A DNA stretch of 64,000 bases from an uncultured Lachnospiraceae bacterium. GTDB taxonomy: Bacteria > Bacillota > Clostridia > Lachnospirales > Lachnospiraceae. The stretch is taken from contig CARQVR010000003.1 of the NCBI GenBank assembly GCA_949051815.1, positions 1 to 64,000 on the forward strand, in the 5' to 3' direction. Positions 7,559-16,011 of this stretch are shown here, piece by piece (position 1 is the stretch's first letter; each line of letters opens with the position of its first letter). The notes beneath the pieces were generated by a model. The model was not told the DNA's origin, ran no database searches, and saw only the letters and a list, made by a program, of their open reading frames with translations. The position numbers and the translations under genes are program-made.

Positions 7559-8767
7559 TCACTCCTTTATCGTATGCAGATAAATACTCTTACCCGCATC
7601 TGCCCATGGCAAAGAATGCTTCATCTTCTTTTCTGCCTTTAACAACCGATTCATTAAATCCGACAGGCCATACAAATATTCATCTTCCCTCATGTAATTA
7701 TCACTCTTAGCATTTTCTTTAATCCATCGTGCCAATTCATCCGCATCATACTCTAAACAGGAGTCTCCGGTTTTTTCCCTTGAAACAACATCAAACCAAT
7801 ATATGTTACCCTGAGTGGAATATATATAAACTATCCCTTGATCCTGATTAAATGCACCAAAAAGCAATTCAGTATCTGCATCTCCGTGTTTCATTTGTGA
7901 AACGCTCTGTTCTTCAAAAACATCTTCTACTTGTCCGTCTAAAATCCGTATTCTCTTTGACAACTCTGTTTTTTGTGCAAAAGCAAATACATATCCGGCG
8001 TAATAAAACATTCGCTCTTCCCCTGTATTCCACCAGTGTTCTTCCCCTTCTCCGCAAATCTTTACAACCATTTCTTTGTTATCTTCTATATTTCGGATGA
8101 GTAACTCACCGTCTCCTGACAATACAAATATACTGTTTTTGTTTCCACATATACTTCTTATCCCCGAACCTATCCCCTCAGCAGATATAAGCTTTACCAT
8201 ATTCCTATGTGTATCAAAACTCACTATATTATTAGTTCCCCAACACCCGAGATACACCGTATCATTAAATAAGTAACTCCCATTTGCAAACAAAAAAGAA
8301 TCCTGTAATTGATTTTTCTCAGATAAATATTTCCTTATGTCAAATACTTCTCTTATCTCATTTGTCACACAGTCAAAACGGCAGATCTGATCTGTATCAG
8401 CCGGAAAAAGAAACATTTCCTTCCCCTTTAGTGCAAACGCACTAAATTTTCTGTTACCAACATTATTAGATAAGGATGCCGGCAGATCTACCTTGGTGCA
8501 TTCTGTTGAATGTATATCCCACTTTAAAATATAATCTGCAATATACGGAAATGCTATTATACTATCTCCTGCATCAGCTAACCGAAACAGCATATAAGCA
8601 TTTGCCGGATATTCTTCCATGACCTGTTTTTCAACTATTTTTCCCGACACAACATCAAACACAAAACAGAAATTAAATTTCCACGAAAAGCAGTATATAT
8701 ATCCCTCTTTAACGATAAAATTGTATAAAGGACACGATAACTGTCTTTTATCACTATCACTTTTCAT
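7559..8767 (-). CDS. Unknown protein, predicted beta-propeller
   Basis: No family recognised. The 402 residues are dominated by repeating beta-strand blades with alternating aromatic and charged residues, for example YIYCFSWKFNFCFVFDVVSGKIV, CRFDCVTNEIREVF, VYLGCWGTNNIVSFDT, IFVLSGDGELLIRN and VYIYSTQGNIYWFDVVS, which suggests a six- or seven-bladed propeller. A helical tail of about 60 residues follows (ELARWIKENAK to the end). No signal peptide, so cytoplasmic. It may scaffold or sense the glycan machinery (inference). The ATG at 8767 follows the upstream stop by five bases with GGAGAGAG upstream. AT-rich. Confidence 0.55.
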   Translation of the reverse strand: MKSDSDKRQLSCPLYNFIVKEGYIYCFSWKFNFCFVFDVVSGKIVEKQVMEEYPANAYMLFRLADAGDSIIAFPYIADYILKWDIHSTECTKVDLPASLSNNVGNRKFSAFALKGKEMFLFPADTDQICRFDCVTNEIREVFDIRKYLSEKNQLQDSFLFANGSYLFNDTVYLGCWGTNNIVSFDTHRNMVKLISAEGIGSGIRSICGNKNSIFVLSGDGELLIRNIEDNKEMVVKICGEGEEHWWNTGEERMFYYAGYVFAFAQKTELSKRIRILDGQVEDVFEEQSVSQMKHGDADTELLFGAFNQDQGIVYIYSTQGNIYWFDVVSREKTGDSCLEYDADELARWIKENAKSDNYMREDEYLYGLSDLMNRLLKAEKKMKHSLPWADAGKSIYLHTIKE

Positions 8768-8772
8768 GAGCA

Positions 8773-9453
8773 CTACTCTCTCCATTTCCAAAGATGACTT
8801 GTTCTTTGCTTTATATCCGTCCTGTTTCTCTCTTTTATAGTAATATTCGGCGTTCTTCCAAAAACAATGCAGTTATCCGGAATTACCTCATTCATCAACA
8901 TCGTTCCAGCCGAAACAATTACATTATTTCCAATTATCGTATCACCAAGAACCGTGCTGTTTGCATACAGCACAATATTATTACCCAATTTCGGATATAC
9001 TATCTTTTCTTCTTTTCGATTTCCTCCCACTGTCACTCCCTGATAAACCATAAGGTAGTCACCGTACCCAGCCCGGCCAAGCACACTTCCCAGCGGATGC
9101 TCTGTCATAAAATGAACCGGTAATTCTATTTCATAAAACCAGTCAACAGAATGCATTACTTTGTTCAAATAATATATAACATTGGCTTCATCCAAACGTT
9201 TCATATCACCTAATGTATTTGCCAGACAGTATAAGAAAATTCCCCATATTGTCGTATCATACACTGAAAAAATGCAGCCTTTCTCCCCTTTAAATCTCCC
9301 TATATTAGACTGTTGTAAATTCTCATTTACTCTTTCAAACGCAACTTCCGCTGCCTTTTCTATAAATGCCCAGTCATACAGCCCTTCCCAAAATGAAGAT
9401 AATTGGTTCTGTAAAATTCGATAAATTTTTTCTTTAGAAGGATAAAATATCAT
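8773..9453 (-). CDS. Hexapeptide-repeat acyltransferase (serine acetyltransferase-like)
   Basis: A 226-residue left-handed beta-helix acyltransferase. The N-terminal 110 residues are helical, as in CysE-type enzymes, and the second half has the hexapeptide pattern: HPLGSVLGRAGYGDYLMVYQGVTVGGN, then IVLYANSTVLGDTIIGNNVIVSAGTMLMNEVIPDNCIVFG. The His of HPLG and the YQGVTVGG turn are the acetyl-CoA site of this group. It overlaps the upstream legF gene by four bases (ATGA), so it is co-translated. O- or N-acylation of the sugar is more likely than serine acetylation given the context. Confidence 0.75.
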   Translation of the reverse strand: MIFYPSKEKIYRILQNQLSSFWEGLYDWAFIEKAAEVAFERVNENLQQSNIGRFKGEKGCIFSVYDTTIWGIFLYCLANTLGDMKRLDEANVIYYLNKVMHSVDWFYEIELPVHFMTEHPLGSVLGRAGYGDYLMVYQGVTVGGNRKEEKIVYPKLGNNIVLYANSTVLGDTIIGNNVIVSAGTMLMNEVIPDNCIVFGRTPNITIKERNRTDIKQRTSHLWKWRE

Positions 9454-10205
9454 AGCTGTTTTACATCCTTTATGTCTGTATATTTACCACATTTCCAATA
9501 ATATCCCGCCAGCATCTCCATCATTTCAAAATCATTATCACTATCAATATCCAAAACCAGACTATCTTCCATCTCCCAAATCAATGCAAAGCGATTTTCA
9601 GCGCACATGTCCAATAAATACGCCCTTGTATATACATATATGGAAGCATTCATATCAAAACATTCCGGCACCTGCTGCCTCGCTGTATAGTCAGAAGAAA
9701 TCACCCTGTCGTAGAACCCTGTCTCATTTTTGCACACCATATTAAAATAAGGACTTCTTCGGGATTTCGCAACACTGTATGCAAAATTACACTTTTCGCA
9801 CTGTGTTACCTGATTAATGGTTCCTTCCACATCCGCAAGATTTCTTAACGGAGACGTTATATCCAAATCTACAATCAAATCATAGATTGTATTTTTCACT
9901 TTTTCGGCTTCCAGCATCGTGTCCCTGATCACATCGCCTTTTGCCGCCGTATCACCTGCAAGTTCCTTTTTGCGCTGTATAAAGATATATTTTGTTCCTT
10001 TCTGGTCAATCTGCCAAAGCAGCTGCCGGCTGTCCGTATTTACGGCCAGACTAATTTCATGTTGGGAATTTCTGTATTTCTCTTTGTATTTCTCATATAC
10101 CGCTAAGGTATAATGCACCAATGGGCTTCCGCAAAACTCCCTGATATTCTTCCCGGCAGCACCTTTTGATCCTGCTCTGGCACATATAGTAAATAAAATA
10201 TTCAT
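9450..10205 (-). CDS. legF: CMP-legionaminic acid synthetase (cytidylyltransferase)
   Basis: A 251-residue NeuA/LegF-type enzyme that joins CMP from CTP to a nonulosonic acid, giving the donor used by the transferase. The nucleotide-binding start ICARAGSKGAAGKNI is diagnostic, followed by LAVNTDS, LAGDTAAKGDVIRDTMLEAE and the metal-binding DLDITSPLR, and Tyr-rich C-terminal strands. Overlaps by four bases with both neighbours. NeuA of sialic acid and PseF are close relatives; legionaminate is preferred because the rest of the locus uses GDP-sugar precursors. Confidence 0.85.
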   Translation of the reverse strand: MNILFTICARAGSKGAAGKNIREFCGSPLVHYTLAVYEKYKEKYRNSQHEISLAVNTDSRQLLWQIDQKGTKYIFIQRKKELAGDTAAKGDVIRDTMLEAEKVKNTIYDLIVDLDITSPLRNLADVEGTINQVTQCEKCNFAYSVAKSRRSPYFNMVCKNETGFYDRVISSDYTARQQVPECFDMNASIYVYTRAYLLDMCAENRFALIWEMEDSLVLDIDSDNDFEMMEMLAGYYWKCGKYTDIKDVKQL

Positions 10206-11146
10206 TCCTTATTTTCGGTCAGAGCAATCTTTAATGTATGGTACGCATTCTCCACCGTATTTATATTGCTCTTTTTCCTTTCTACACAGTCTATAAAATA
10301 TTCCATTTCATTTATATAACAGTCTTCCTTCGGAAAGCTTTTTTCACTTATCAACTTATCCCCGGCATATTCAACAATCATATTTCCTATCAAGTCAATA
10401 TCTATTCGTTTTCTATCTGTAAAAAGCTGAAGAACGCGCTCTGTCTTTCGCCCTATGTAATCCAGATGCATTTCCAGAATCATGTCGGGATATTCCGCTA
10501 TATAAACCGAGATGTCATCACTGTCTATGTCCAAATTCGAAATATGCTTTTTTATGTGGTATACCTTAATAGGATTGCCGAACAAATCTAATGCGTAATC
10601 CCACTCATGAATCAAATCTCTCGTAGCACCGCCCCCCATATCCTCATGCGCAGAATAGCCAGATCTGTAGTCCACTCCGGTTCTCCATGCCGGAAGATAG
10701 GAAGTTGACAGTATTCTGGCCGATATCATCTTTTCCTCTGAGAGAATCTCCTCCTTCACATATCTCATAACACTTTTATGTCTTAAAGGACATGCTACAT
10801 AATACACGCTGTCACTCCGTAATGTCAGTGAACCCAAATCATAGGCCAGGGAATCAAAAACAGGTTTTTCGATAAACATATGCCGGGTCTTCGTGAGAAC
10901 CCTTTTCATCGTGTCATAATGACAATTTGTCGGGTTCGTGACAAATATAACGTCATAGTCATCCGGCATTTCATCCGCACAGTAATACTCATTCTGTACT
11001 ATCTTGTCTATTTCATCCGGCAACGCTGCTCTACTGCTGCGCAAAGCATCTATTTCAAACGCATAGCCGCGCTTTTCTAACACAGTTACTAAATTTTTCG
11101 TATGCCGCTTCCCAATAGACCCCAAACCTATAATGCAAGTCTTCAA
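10202..11146 (-). CDS. Gfo/Idh/MocA-family oxidoreductase 1
   Basis: A 314-residue NAD(P)-dependent sugar oxidoreductase. The N-terminus CIIGLGSIGKRHTKNL is the dinucleotide-binding fold; VTNPTNCHYDTMKRVL and HMFIEKPVFDSLAYD give the family EKP motif with its catalytic lysine, and GGGATRDLIHEWDYALDLFG supplies the conserved His. Related genes (PtmA/NeuA-neighbour oxidoreductases) often accompany nonulosonic acid clusters and may adjust the oxidation state of a precursor or product. Four-base overlap with legF. The exact substrate is unknown. Confidence 0.85.
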   Translation of the reverse strand: MKTCIIGLGSIGKRHTKNLVTVLEKRGYAFEIDALRSSRAALPDEIDKIVQNEYYCADEMPDDYDVIFVTNPTNCHYDTMKRVLTKTRHMFIEKPVFDSLAYDLGSLTLRSDSVYYVACPLRHKSVMRYVKEEILSEEKMISARILSTSYLPAWRTGVDYRSGYSAHEDMGGGATRDLIHEWDYALDLFGNPIKVYHIKKHISNLDIDSDDISVYIAEYPDMILEMHLDYIGRKTERVLQLFTDRKRIDIDLIGNMIVEYAGDKLISEKSFPKEDCYINEMEYFIDCVERKKSNINTVENAYHTLKIALTENKE

Positions 11147-11155
11147 CCAGGCATC

Positions 11156-12121
11156 CTACCTTTCAATCTCATCTATCAGTCTTAATATCTCCCGATCCTG
11201 TTCAAAACCATATAAGGGTTTTTTCCCCTTTATTACTTCAAAAAATTCCTCGATTTCTTTTCTGTACGCGTACTCATTAATTGACTCCCCATACCCGTTC
11301 TCATGGGCGTACACCCCTGCTGAAACCTGTTTCAGTTCAGAAGATTCCATGTTCTTCTCGTACAAAGAATCCGGCGTACCGTCCCATCTGATATATAAAT
11401 CCTCATTAAACACTTCCAGTTTCCGGACCGCCTGCCTGCTGACTACATCTATGGTCAGATTACCCATGTTTCCATTTTCATGCTCCAGCTGCACCAGATA
11501 GGTATCTGAAAAGTCCAATTGCAAATCTGTCAGCTTCGTTTTTATAACATGAACTTTTCTTATCCTGCCAAACGTATACTCTATCCACGGCAGCTCAATC
11601 GCAAAAAGTTCCCTGCACCCGTTAGTCGCCTTCTCACTTACAAAAAACTCATTCAGCCTGTCCCATGGATGCCAGTCCGGCAGATACTGACCCACATGGT
11701 ACTGATAGACACAGGGCCTGCCGCTCTGTCTGACTCTGGCATCAACAAACCGCATTTCTTCTTTATATAGTGGTGTGGACGACAGGAACAAAACTTTTCC
11801 TTTCTTCTCTGCCAGCCGCATATTCTCATCGTACAAATCAGAAATCAGGTTGATTTCCGAAAAAACATGCAGGCTTCTGGTAAGACATTCATTGATAATC
11901 GCCGCATGAAATTGTGGCGGCGTACACACAAAAGCACAATCAGTCACACCTTCCACTTCGGACAGCCGGGAGCAGCATTCTATTCCATACTCACAGGAAA
12001 CGTTCTCTGCTCTCTCCTCATTGCTGTCTATCCCTGTTATTGTCATATCTTTGTCTATTTCTTTCAAAAGCCGGATTCTTCTTTTTCCCATGGAACCCAG
12101 ACCTATCACACAAATCTTCAC
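11156..12121 (-). CDS. Gfo/Idh/MocA-family oxidoreductase 2
   Basis: A second member, 321 residues: ICVIGLGSMGKRRIRLLKEI, FVCTPPQFHAAIINECL, HVFSEINLISDLYDEN (the usual EKP is EIN here), and ELFAIELPWIEYTFGRIRKV. The EKP lysine position reads Asn, so this copy may have altered catalysis. The GTG at 12121 has AAGGG eight bases upstream and gives the normal family N-terminus; an ATG at 12145 with GAGG very close is the alternative. The two oxidoreductases are adjacent but not highly alike, so they are not a recent duplication. Confidence 0.78.
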   Translation of the reverse strand: MKICVIGLGSMGKRRIRLLKEIDKDMTITGIDSNEERAENVSCEYGIECCSRLSEVEGVTDCAFVCTPPQFHAAIINECLTRSLHVFSEINLISDLYDENMRLAEKKGKVLFLSSTPLYKEEMRFVDARVRQSGRPCVYQYHVGQYLPDWHPWDRLNEFFVSEKATNGCRELFAIELPWIEYTFGRIRKVHVIKTKLTDLQLDFSDTYLVQLEHENGNMGNLTIDVVSRQAVRKLEVFNEDLYIRWDGTPDSLYEKNMESSELKQVSAGVYAHENGYGESINEYAYRKEIEEFFEVIKGKKPLYGFEQDREILRLIDEIER

Positions 12122-12151
12122 AACATTGTCCCTTCTTCGCTGCATGGCACC

Positions 12152-13312
12152 TCACGCAAGATCATAAAACCGTTTCCTGACACTCATTCCCTCTGTCAGA
12201 TGCTCTTTCATGATTTTCAAAATATTCTCAGAAGTATGTTCTCCCTCATATGGACCCGGTTCATTCTGCAGGACTCCGTTCCTGTTCATCTCCTGTGCCA
12301 CGCGGATAGCCCCGGCTATCTCCTCCGCACTGCATCCGCAGTCAATCACACTTTTTCCTCTCACACGCCCGTCCTGCCTGTTTCCTATATTCACTGTCGG
12401 AATGTGAAAAGACGGAGCCTCCAATATTCCGCTGGATGAATTTCCGATTACCATTTCACAGTAACCCAGCGCGCTCAGGTATCTCTCCATCCCCAGAGAA
12501 GTATATGCTCTGGCTTTATCTCCATTTTCCGCAACATAATTATCAATCATTTGATTGATAATTCTCCCATCCGTATCTGCGTTTGCCTTCGTAAACATAA
12601 TCCGGTATTCCTGAAACTCTTCAAATGCCTGAAGCAGATTTTCAAACTGTTCCTTTGCAGTATTCCTTTCCAAAGTAACCGGATGAAATGTCACCATCAG
12701 GTAAGGCTTATCAAAAGAAAAACCAATGCTTTCTGCCAGCTCATCCTTACTCATCAGTTTTTGTGTTTTTATGTTTTCCACTCCCAGAGCGCCGACGCAG
12801 AATACTCTCTCAGGACTTTCTCCCAGTTGTATAATGCGTCTTCTGTATATCTCTGTCGACGCAAAATGAAGTGTGCTCATTTTGGTTATAGAGTGTCTGA
12901 AGCTGTCATCCACCGCTCCCAGAGTCAGTTCTCCTCCATGTATATGTGCAATGGGTATTCTGTGTATCATTGCGGCGGCTGCCGCTGCAAACGCCTCGTA
13001 CCTGTCGCCCAGTATCACCACCATATCCGGTACAAGCCTTGTAAAAATATCCGCGAATCCTATCATCCCAAGACCCGTTGACTTTGTAATCCCGTTTGGC
13101 GTATCGGAACTGAGCAGCATTTCATTTCTGTCTGCAATCCCAAATCCGTCCTGCTCTATTTCCCGATAGGTTAAACCAAACTCCGGCGAAAGGTGCATTC
13201 CTGTCACCACGAGTTGCAAAAGCACTTCTCTTTCATCGTCTATTTTTCTAAGCAACGGTTTCAGCAGGCCGTATTCTGCTCTCGTCCCTGTTATGACACA
13301 TACTTTTTTCAT
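12152..13312 (-). CDS. legG: Hydrolysing nucleotide-sugar 2-epimerase (LegG/NeuC type)
   Basis: A 386-residue enzyme that removes the nucleotide and epimerises C2, yielding the manno-configured free sugar for the synthase. The start VCVITGTRAEYGLLKPLL, GDRYEAFAAAAAAMIHRIPIAHIHGGELT, and GNSSSGILEAPSFHIPTVNIGNRQDGR are typical of NeuC/LegG. In the Campylobacter pathway LegG acts on the GDP-linked sugar. It shares a four-base ATGA overlap with legI, so the two are translationally coupled. Confidence 0.88.
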   Translation of the reverse strand: MKKVCVITGTRAEYGLLKPLLRKIDDEREVLLQLVVTGMHLSPEFGLTYREIEQDGFGIADRNEMLLSSDTPNGITKSTGLGMIGFADIFTRLVPDMVVILGDRYEAFAAAAAAMIHRIPIAHIHGGELTLGAVDDSFRHSITKMSTLHFASTEIYRRRIIQLGESPERVFCVGALGVENIKTQKLMSKDELAESIGFSFDKPYLMVTFHPVTLERNTAKEQFENLLQAFEEFQEYRIMFTKANADTDGRIINQMIDNYVAENGDKARAYTSLGMERYLSALGYCEMVIGNSSSGILEAPSFHIPTVNIGNRQDGRVRGKSVIDCGCSAEEIAGAIRVAQEMNRNGVLQNEPGPYEGEHTSENILKIMKEHLTEGMSVRKRFYDLA

Positions 13313-14307
13313 ATCAAAATCATCTCATCCACTTTATAATCTCGGTCTGCTTTTCTTCCTATGATCTCGTCCCACAGCATAGGACTGATCCCTGTCCCCG
13401 GGCGTTTAGCCGACAGGTTTTCTTCTGTAAAATACTCTCCCGCTCTGATACTCTCCGCTGCCACAATACTTTTTCTGGCAACAGAAACATTCCCTTTCTC
13501 CGATTCGGATAAACGCTTTACACCATCGCCCAGAGCCTGTTCCGTCTTTCTGATCCCCTCCACCATCCGCCTCAATTCATCCGGTTCCAGACTTGCCCTG
13601 TGATCCGGTCCTTCCATGTTCCGGTCAAGCGTAAAATGTTTCTCAATCACCACCGCGCCGAGCGCTGTGGCGGCAATGGGTATCTCTATCCCCTGCGTGT
13701 GGTCGGAATATCCTGCCGGAAGCCCCAGTTCCTTACCCATACTCACCATCGCCAGCAAATTTACATCCGGCACCGGTGTCGGGTATTGTGTGTTACAATG
13801 AAGCAGCGTTATATCCTGCGTACCATTCTCCCGCAACACTGCAACCGCAGCCTTCACCTCATCCATGCTGCTCATTCCCGTTGAAAGAATCACCTTTTGG
13901 TGATACTTCCCTATGTGACGCAGATACGGAAGGTTTGTAATCTCCCCGGAGGGCACTTTCCATATCCGCATACCCAGATCCGCCAGCAGCCTGACGCTCG
14001 GAACGTCAAACGGCGTCGACAAAAACAGAATATTTTTTTCCTTACAGTATTCCATCAGTTCCTCATGTATCTGTCTTGTCAATTCCAGCTTTTTCAGCAT
14101 GGCATATTGTGTCTCCGATTCTCCTGTCGAATCAATCTGATATGCCGCTTTTGCAGCGGTTCTGCACACCATATTCTCTGCCCGGAAAGTCTGGAATTTT
14201 ACCGCATCCGCCCCTGCCTGCGCAGCCACATCAATCAGTTGTTTTGCAATTTCCACACTCCCGTTATGATTTACTCCGGCTTCCGCTATTACAAATACAT
14301 GGTTCAT
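13309..14307 (-). CDS. legI: Legionaminic acid synthase (NeuB family)
   Basis: A 332-residue aldolase-like synthase condensing phosphoenolpyruvate with a 6-deoxy-manno sugar to give the nonulosonic acid. It shows FVIAEAGVNHNGSVEIAKQLID, AVKFQTFRAENMV, WKVPSGEITNLPYLRHIG, HCNTQYPTP, GYSDHTQGIEIPIAA, EKHFTLDRNMEGPDHRASLEPDE, and a C-terminal SAF (antifreeze-like) domain KSIVAAESIRAGEYFTEENLSAKRPGTGISP. The start at 14307 fits the family; longer in-frame starts overlap legH. The absence of the sialic-acid lyase route and the presence of LegB favour legionaminate over N-acetylneuraminate. Confidence 0.88.
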   Translation of the reverse strand: MNHVFVIAEAGVNHNGSVEIAKQLIDVAAQAGADAVKFQTFRAENMVCRTAAKAAYQIDSTGESETQYAMLKKLELTRQIHEELMEYCKEKNILFLSTPFDVPSVRLLADLGMRIWKVPSGEITNLPYLRHIGKYHQKVILSTGMSSMDEVKAAVAVLRENGTQDITLLHCNTQYPTPVPDVNLLAMVSMGKELGLPAGYSDHTQGIEIPIAATALGAVVIEKHFTLDRNMEGPDHRASLEPDELRRMVEGIRKTEQALGDGVKRLSESEKGNVSVARKSIVAAESIRAGEYFTEENLSAKRPGTGISPMLWDEIIGRKADRDYKVDEMILI

Positions 14308-14311
14308 CCTG

Positions 14312-14953
14312 TCAGTCCCCGACATTCTCTTTCTCTGTCGCTCCATACCGGATTCTGTTATCCTGCATATCCCTGCAGATTACTGCTCCGGCTCCGACAA
14401 TACAATGGTTTCCGATCTTTCTCTCCTGAATCACGGTCGCATTTGCACCGACAAATGCTGCCTTCCCTACTCTCACCCCTCCGCACAGCACCGCTCCCAC
14501 CGCTATATGCGAAAAGTCCTCCACCTGACAGTCATGCTCCACAATCGCTCCCGTATTTACAATACACATCGTTCCAATACCGGCCCCTGCATTGACAACC
14601 GCTTTTTTCCCTACAAAAATACCTTCTTCAAGTGCAGCATTATGAGAAACAACTGCTGTGTCATCTATGATATTCGGTATCCTGTAACCGGTTTCTTTTA
14701 ACTGCCGGTACAGACGTTCCCTCACATCCCCATGTCCCATGAATCCCACTGTCACGAAAGCATTCCTGATTCCTCTGTCATAATACCGCTTCATATCAGC
14801 ATCTGTACCAAGGACCGGATATTCTCTGTAGAATGCTTCCTGCATCCCTTCCCTGTCTAAAAAGCCCGCGATACGGTATTTTCCGGCCCGTTCAATACTG
14901 TCAGCTACACTGTGGGCGTGTCCCCCGGTTCCAAGCAGAATGATGTCTTCCAT
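14312..14953 (-). CDS. legH: Sugar N-acetyltransferase, PglD/NeuD type (LegH)
   Basis: A 213-residue two-domain acetyltransferase: an N-terminal Rossmann-like domain (IILLGTGGHAHSVADSIE, VTVGFMGH) and a left-handed beta-helix (AVVSHNAALEEGIFVGKKAVVNAGAGIG, VEHDCQVEDFSHIAVGAVLCGGVRVG). The His of EHDC is the expected general base for N-acetylation. In the pathway it acetylates the 4-amino group made by the aminotransferase. The ATG at 14953 follows the upstream stop by one base; a TTG four codons earlier is rejected. Confidence 0.85.
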   Translation of the reverse strand: MEDIILLGTGGHAHSVADSIERAGKYRIAGFLDREGMQEAFYREYPVLGTDADMKRYYDRGIRNAFVTVGFMGHGDVRERLYRQLKETGYRIPNIIDDTAVVSHNAALEEGIFVGKKAVVNAGAGIGTMCIVNTGAIVEHDCQVEDFSHIAVGAVLCGGVRVGKAAFVGANATVIQERKIGNHCIVGAGAVICRDMQDNRIRYGATEKENVGD

Positions 14954-14954
14954 G

Positions 14955-16007
14955 TCAGCAACCAAGTCTCTCTTTCATCTTTTCCAGTTCCTCAAACTGC
15001 CCCATGTCAAGCCATGCGTCTTCGCCGATCGGATAAATGCCAACCTTTTTCTCACCTGCCATATATTTCTCAATAACCGCAGGAAAGTCAACCGGCTCGT
15101 TATATGCCATATTTTCTATTACCTCAGGTTCCACAAAATAACAGCCTGTATTTGTAAAAAACGACATGTTCGGCTTTTCCTGCATGGATTCAATCATTCC
15201 GTTTTTCCCCACATTTACCACGCCATAGGGAATCGTAAAATTTTTCAGAGAGCATACCATGGTAATCACATTGCCGGATGCCACATGCTGTTTATATGCC
15301 TTTGTCAGGTCATCGTCTATCACTATATCGCAGTTTGTCAGAATAAAGGTTTCCCCAATCTTTCCCTTTAACAGGCTGATTCCCCCGCCGGTTCCAAGCG
15401 GCTTTTCTTCCGAAATAAATGTAATCCGGTAATCTTTCTCAAGCTCATCAAAGTATGCCTTTATCATGTTTCTTTTGTAATTGACAATCATATAAAAACA
15501 GTTACATCCGTATGCGCGGAACCTGTGAATGATATGTTCTGCAATCGGGTACTCTCCGATGGGGATTAAAGGTTTCGGCAGAATATTGGTATAAGGGGAA
15601 AGCCTCGTTCCCAGACCTCCTGCCATCATCACCACAGGAATCTCCCTTTCAAATCTCGAAAGCTTATGTTCCAAACCATTTTGAAAAATAATTTCTTTTA
15701 TCCGATGCTTGTCATCCACAATAGGAAGCGCATCTACCGCATATTCTTTCATAGTAGATATTGCCAGATGAGTCTGTCCTTCCTGCAAGCATATAGGATG
15801 ATAATTTGCTACCTGTCTTACTTCTGCCTTCAGATCACCGCCTTTTAATATCCATCTGCGGATATCTCCGTCTGTCAATGCCGCCAGCAAAATTCCCTGT
15901 TCCTGTACAAACAATATCTTCTTCGCGTTCTTGTCCAGCATCTGCATTGCCTCAAGAATCGTATTATCCGCCCTGATATACATTTCTTCTTTCATCACTA
16001 TACCCAT
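14955..16007 (-). CDS. ptmE: CBS-domain sugar-phosphate guanylyltransferase (PtmE-like)
   Basis: A 350-residue fusion. Residues 5-120 are a CBS pair (TILEAMQMLDKNAKKILFVQEQG, LTDGDIRRWILKGGDL, AISTMKEYAVDALPIVDD). Residues 125-350 are a nucleotidyltransferase with VVMMAGGLGTRLSPYTNILPKPLIPIG and NCDIVIDDDL. This domain order is that of Campylobacter PtmE, which makes the GDP-amino-sugar entering the legionaminic acid pathway. CBS pairs often bind adenine nucleotides, so feedback control is plausible. Four bases separate it from the radical SAM gene. Confidence 0.85.
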   Translation of the reverse strand: MGIVMKEEMYIRADNTILEAMQMLDKNAKKILFVQEQGILLAALTDGDIRRWILKGGDLKAEVRQVANYHPICLQEGQTHLAISTMKEYAVDALPIVDDKHRIKEIIFQNGLEHKLSRFEREIPVVMMAGGLGTRLSPYTNILPKPLIPIGEYPIAEHIIHRFRAYGCNCFYMIVNYKRNMIKAYFDELEKDYRITFISEEKPLGTGGGISLLKGKIGETFILTNCDIVIDDDLTKAYKQHVASGNVITMVCSLKNFTIPYGVVNVGKNGMIESMQEKPNMSFFTNTGCYFVEPEVIENMAYNEPVDFPAVIEKYMAGEKKVGIYPIGEDAWLDMGQFEELEKMKERLGC

Positions 16008-16011
16008 CTGC

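Noticed and set aside
9450..14307. Sialic acid (N-acetylneuraminate) pathway
   Set aside because: LegB dehydratase, aminotransferase, PtmE-like enzyme and LegH point to legionaminate; NeuB/NeuA/NeuC similarity alone is shared by all nonulosonate pathways.
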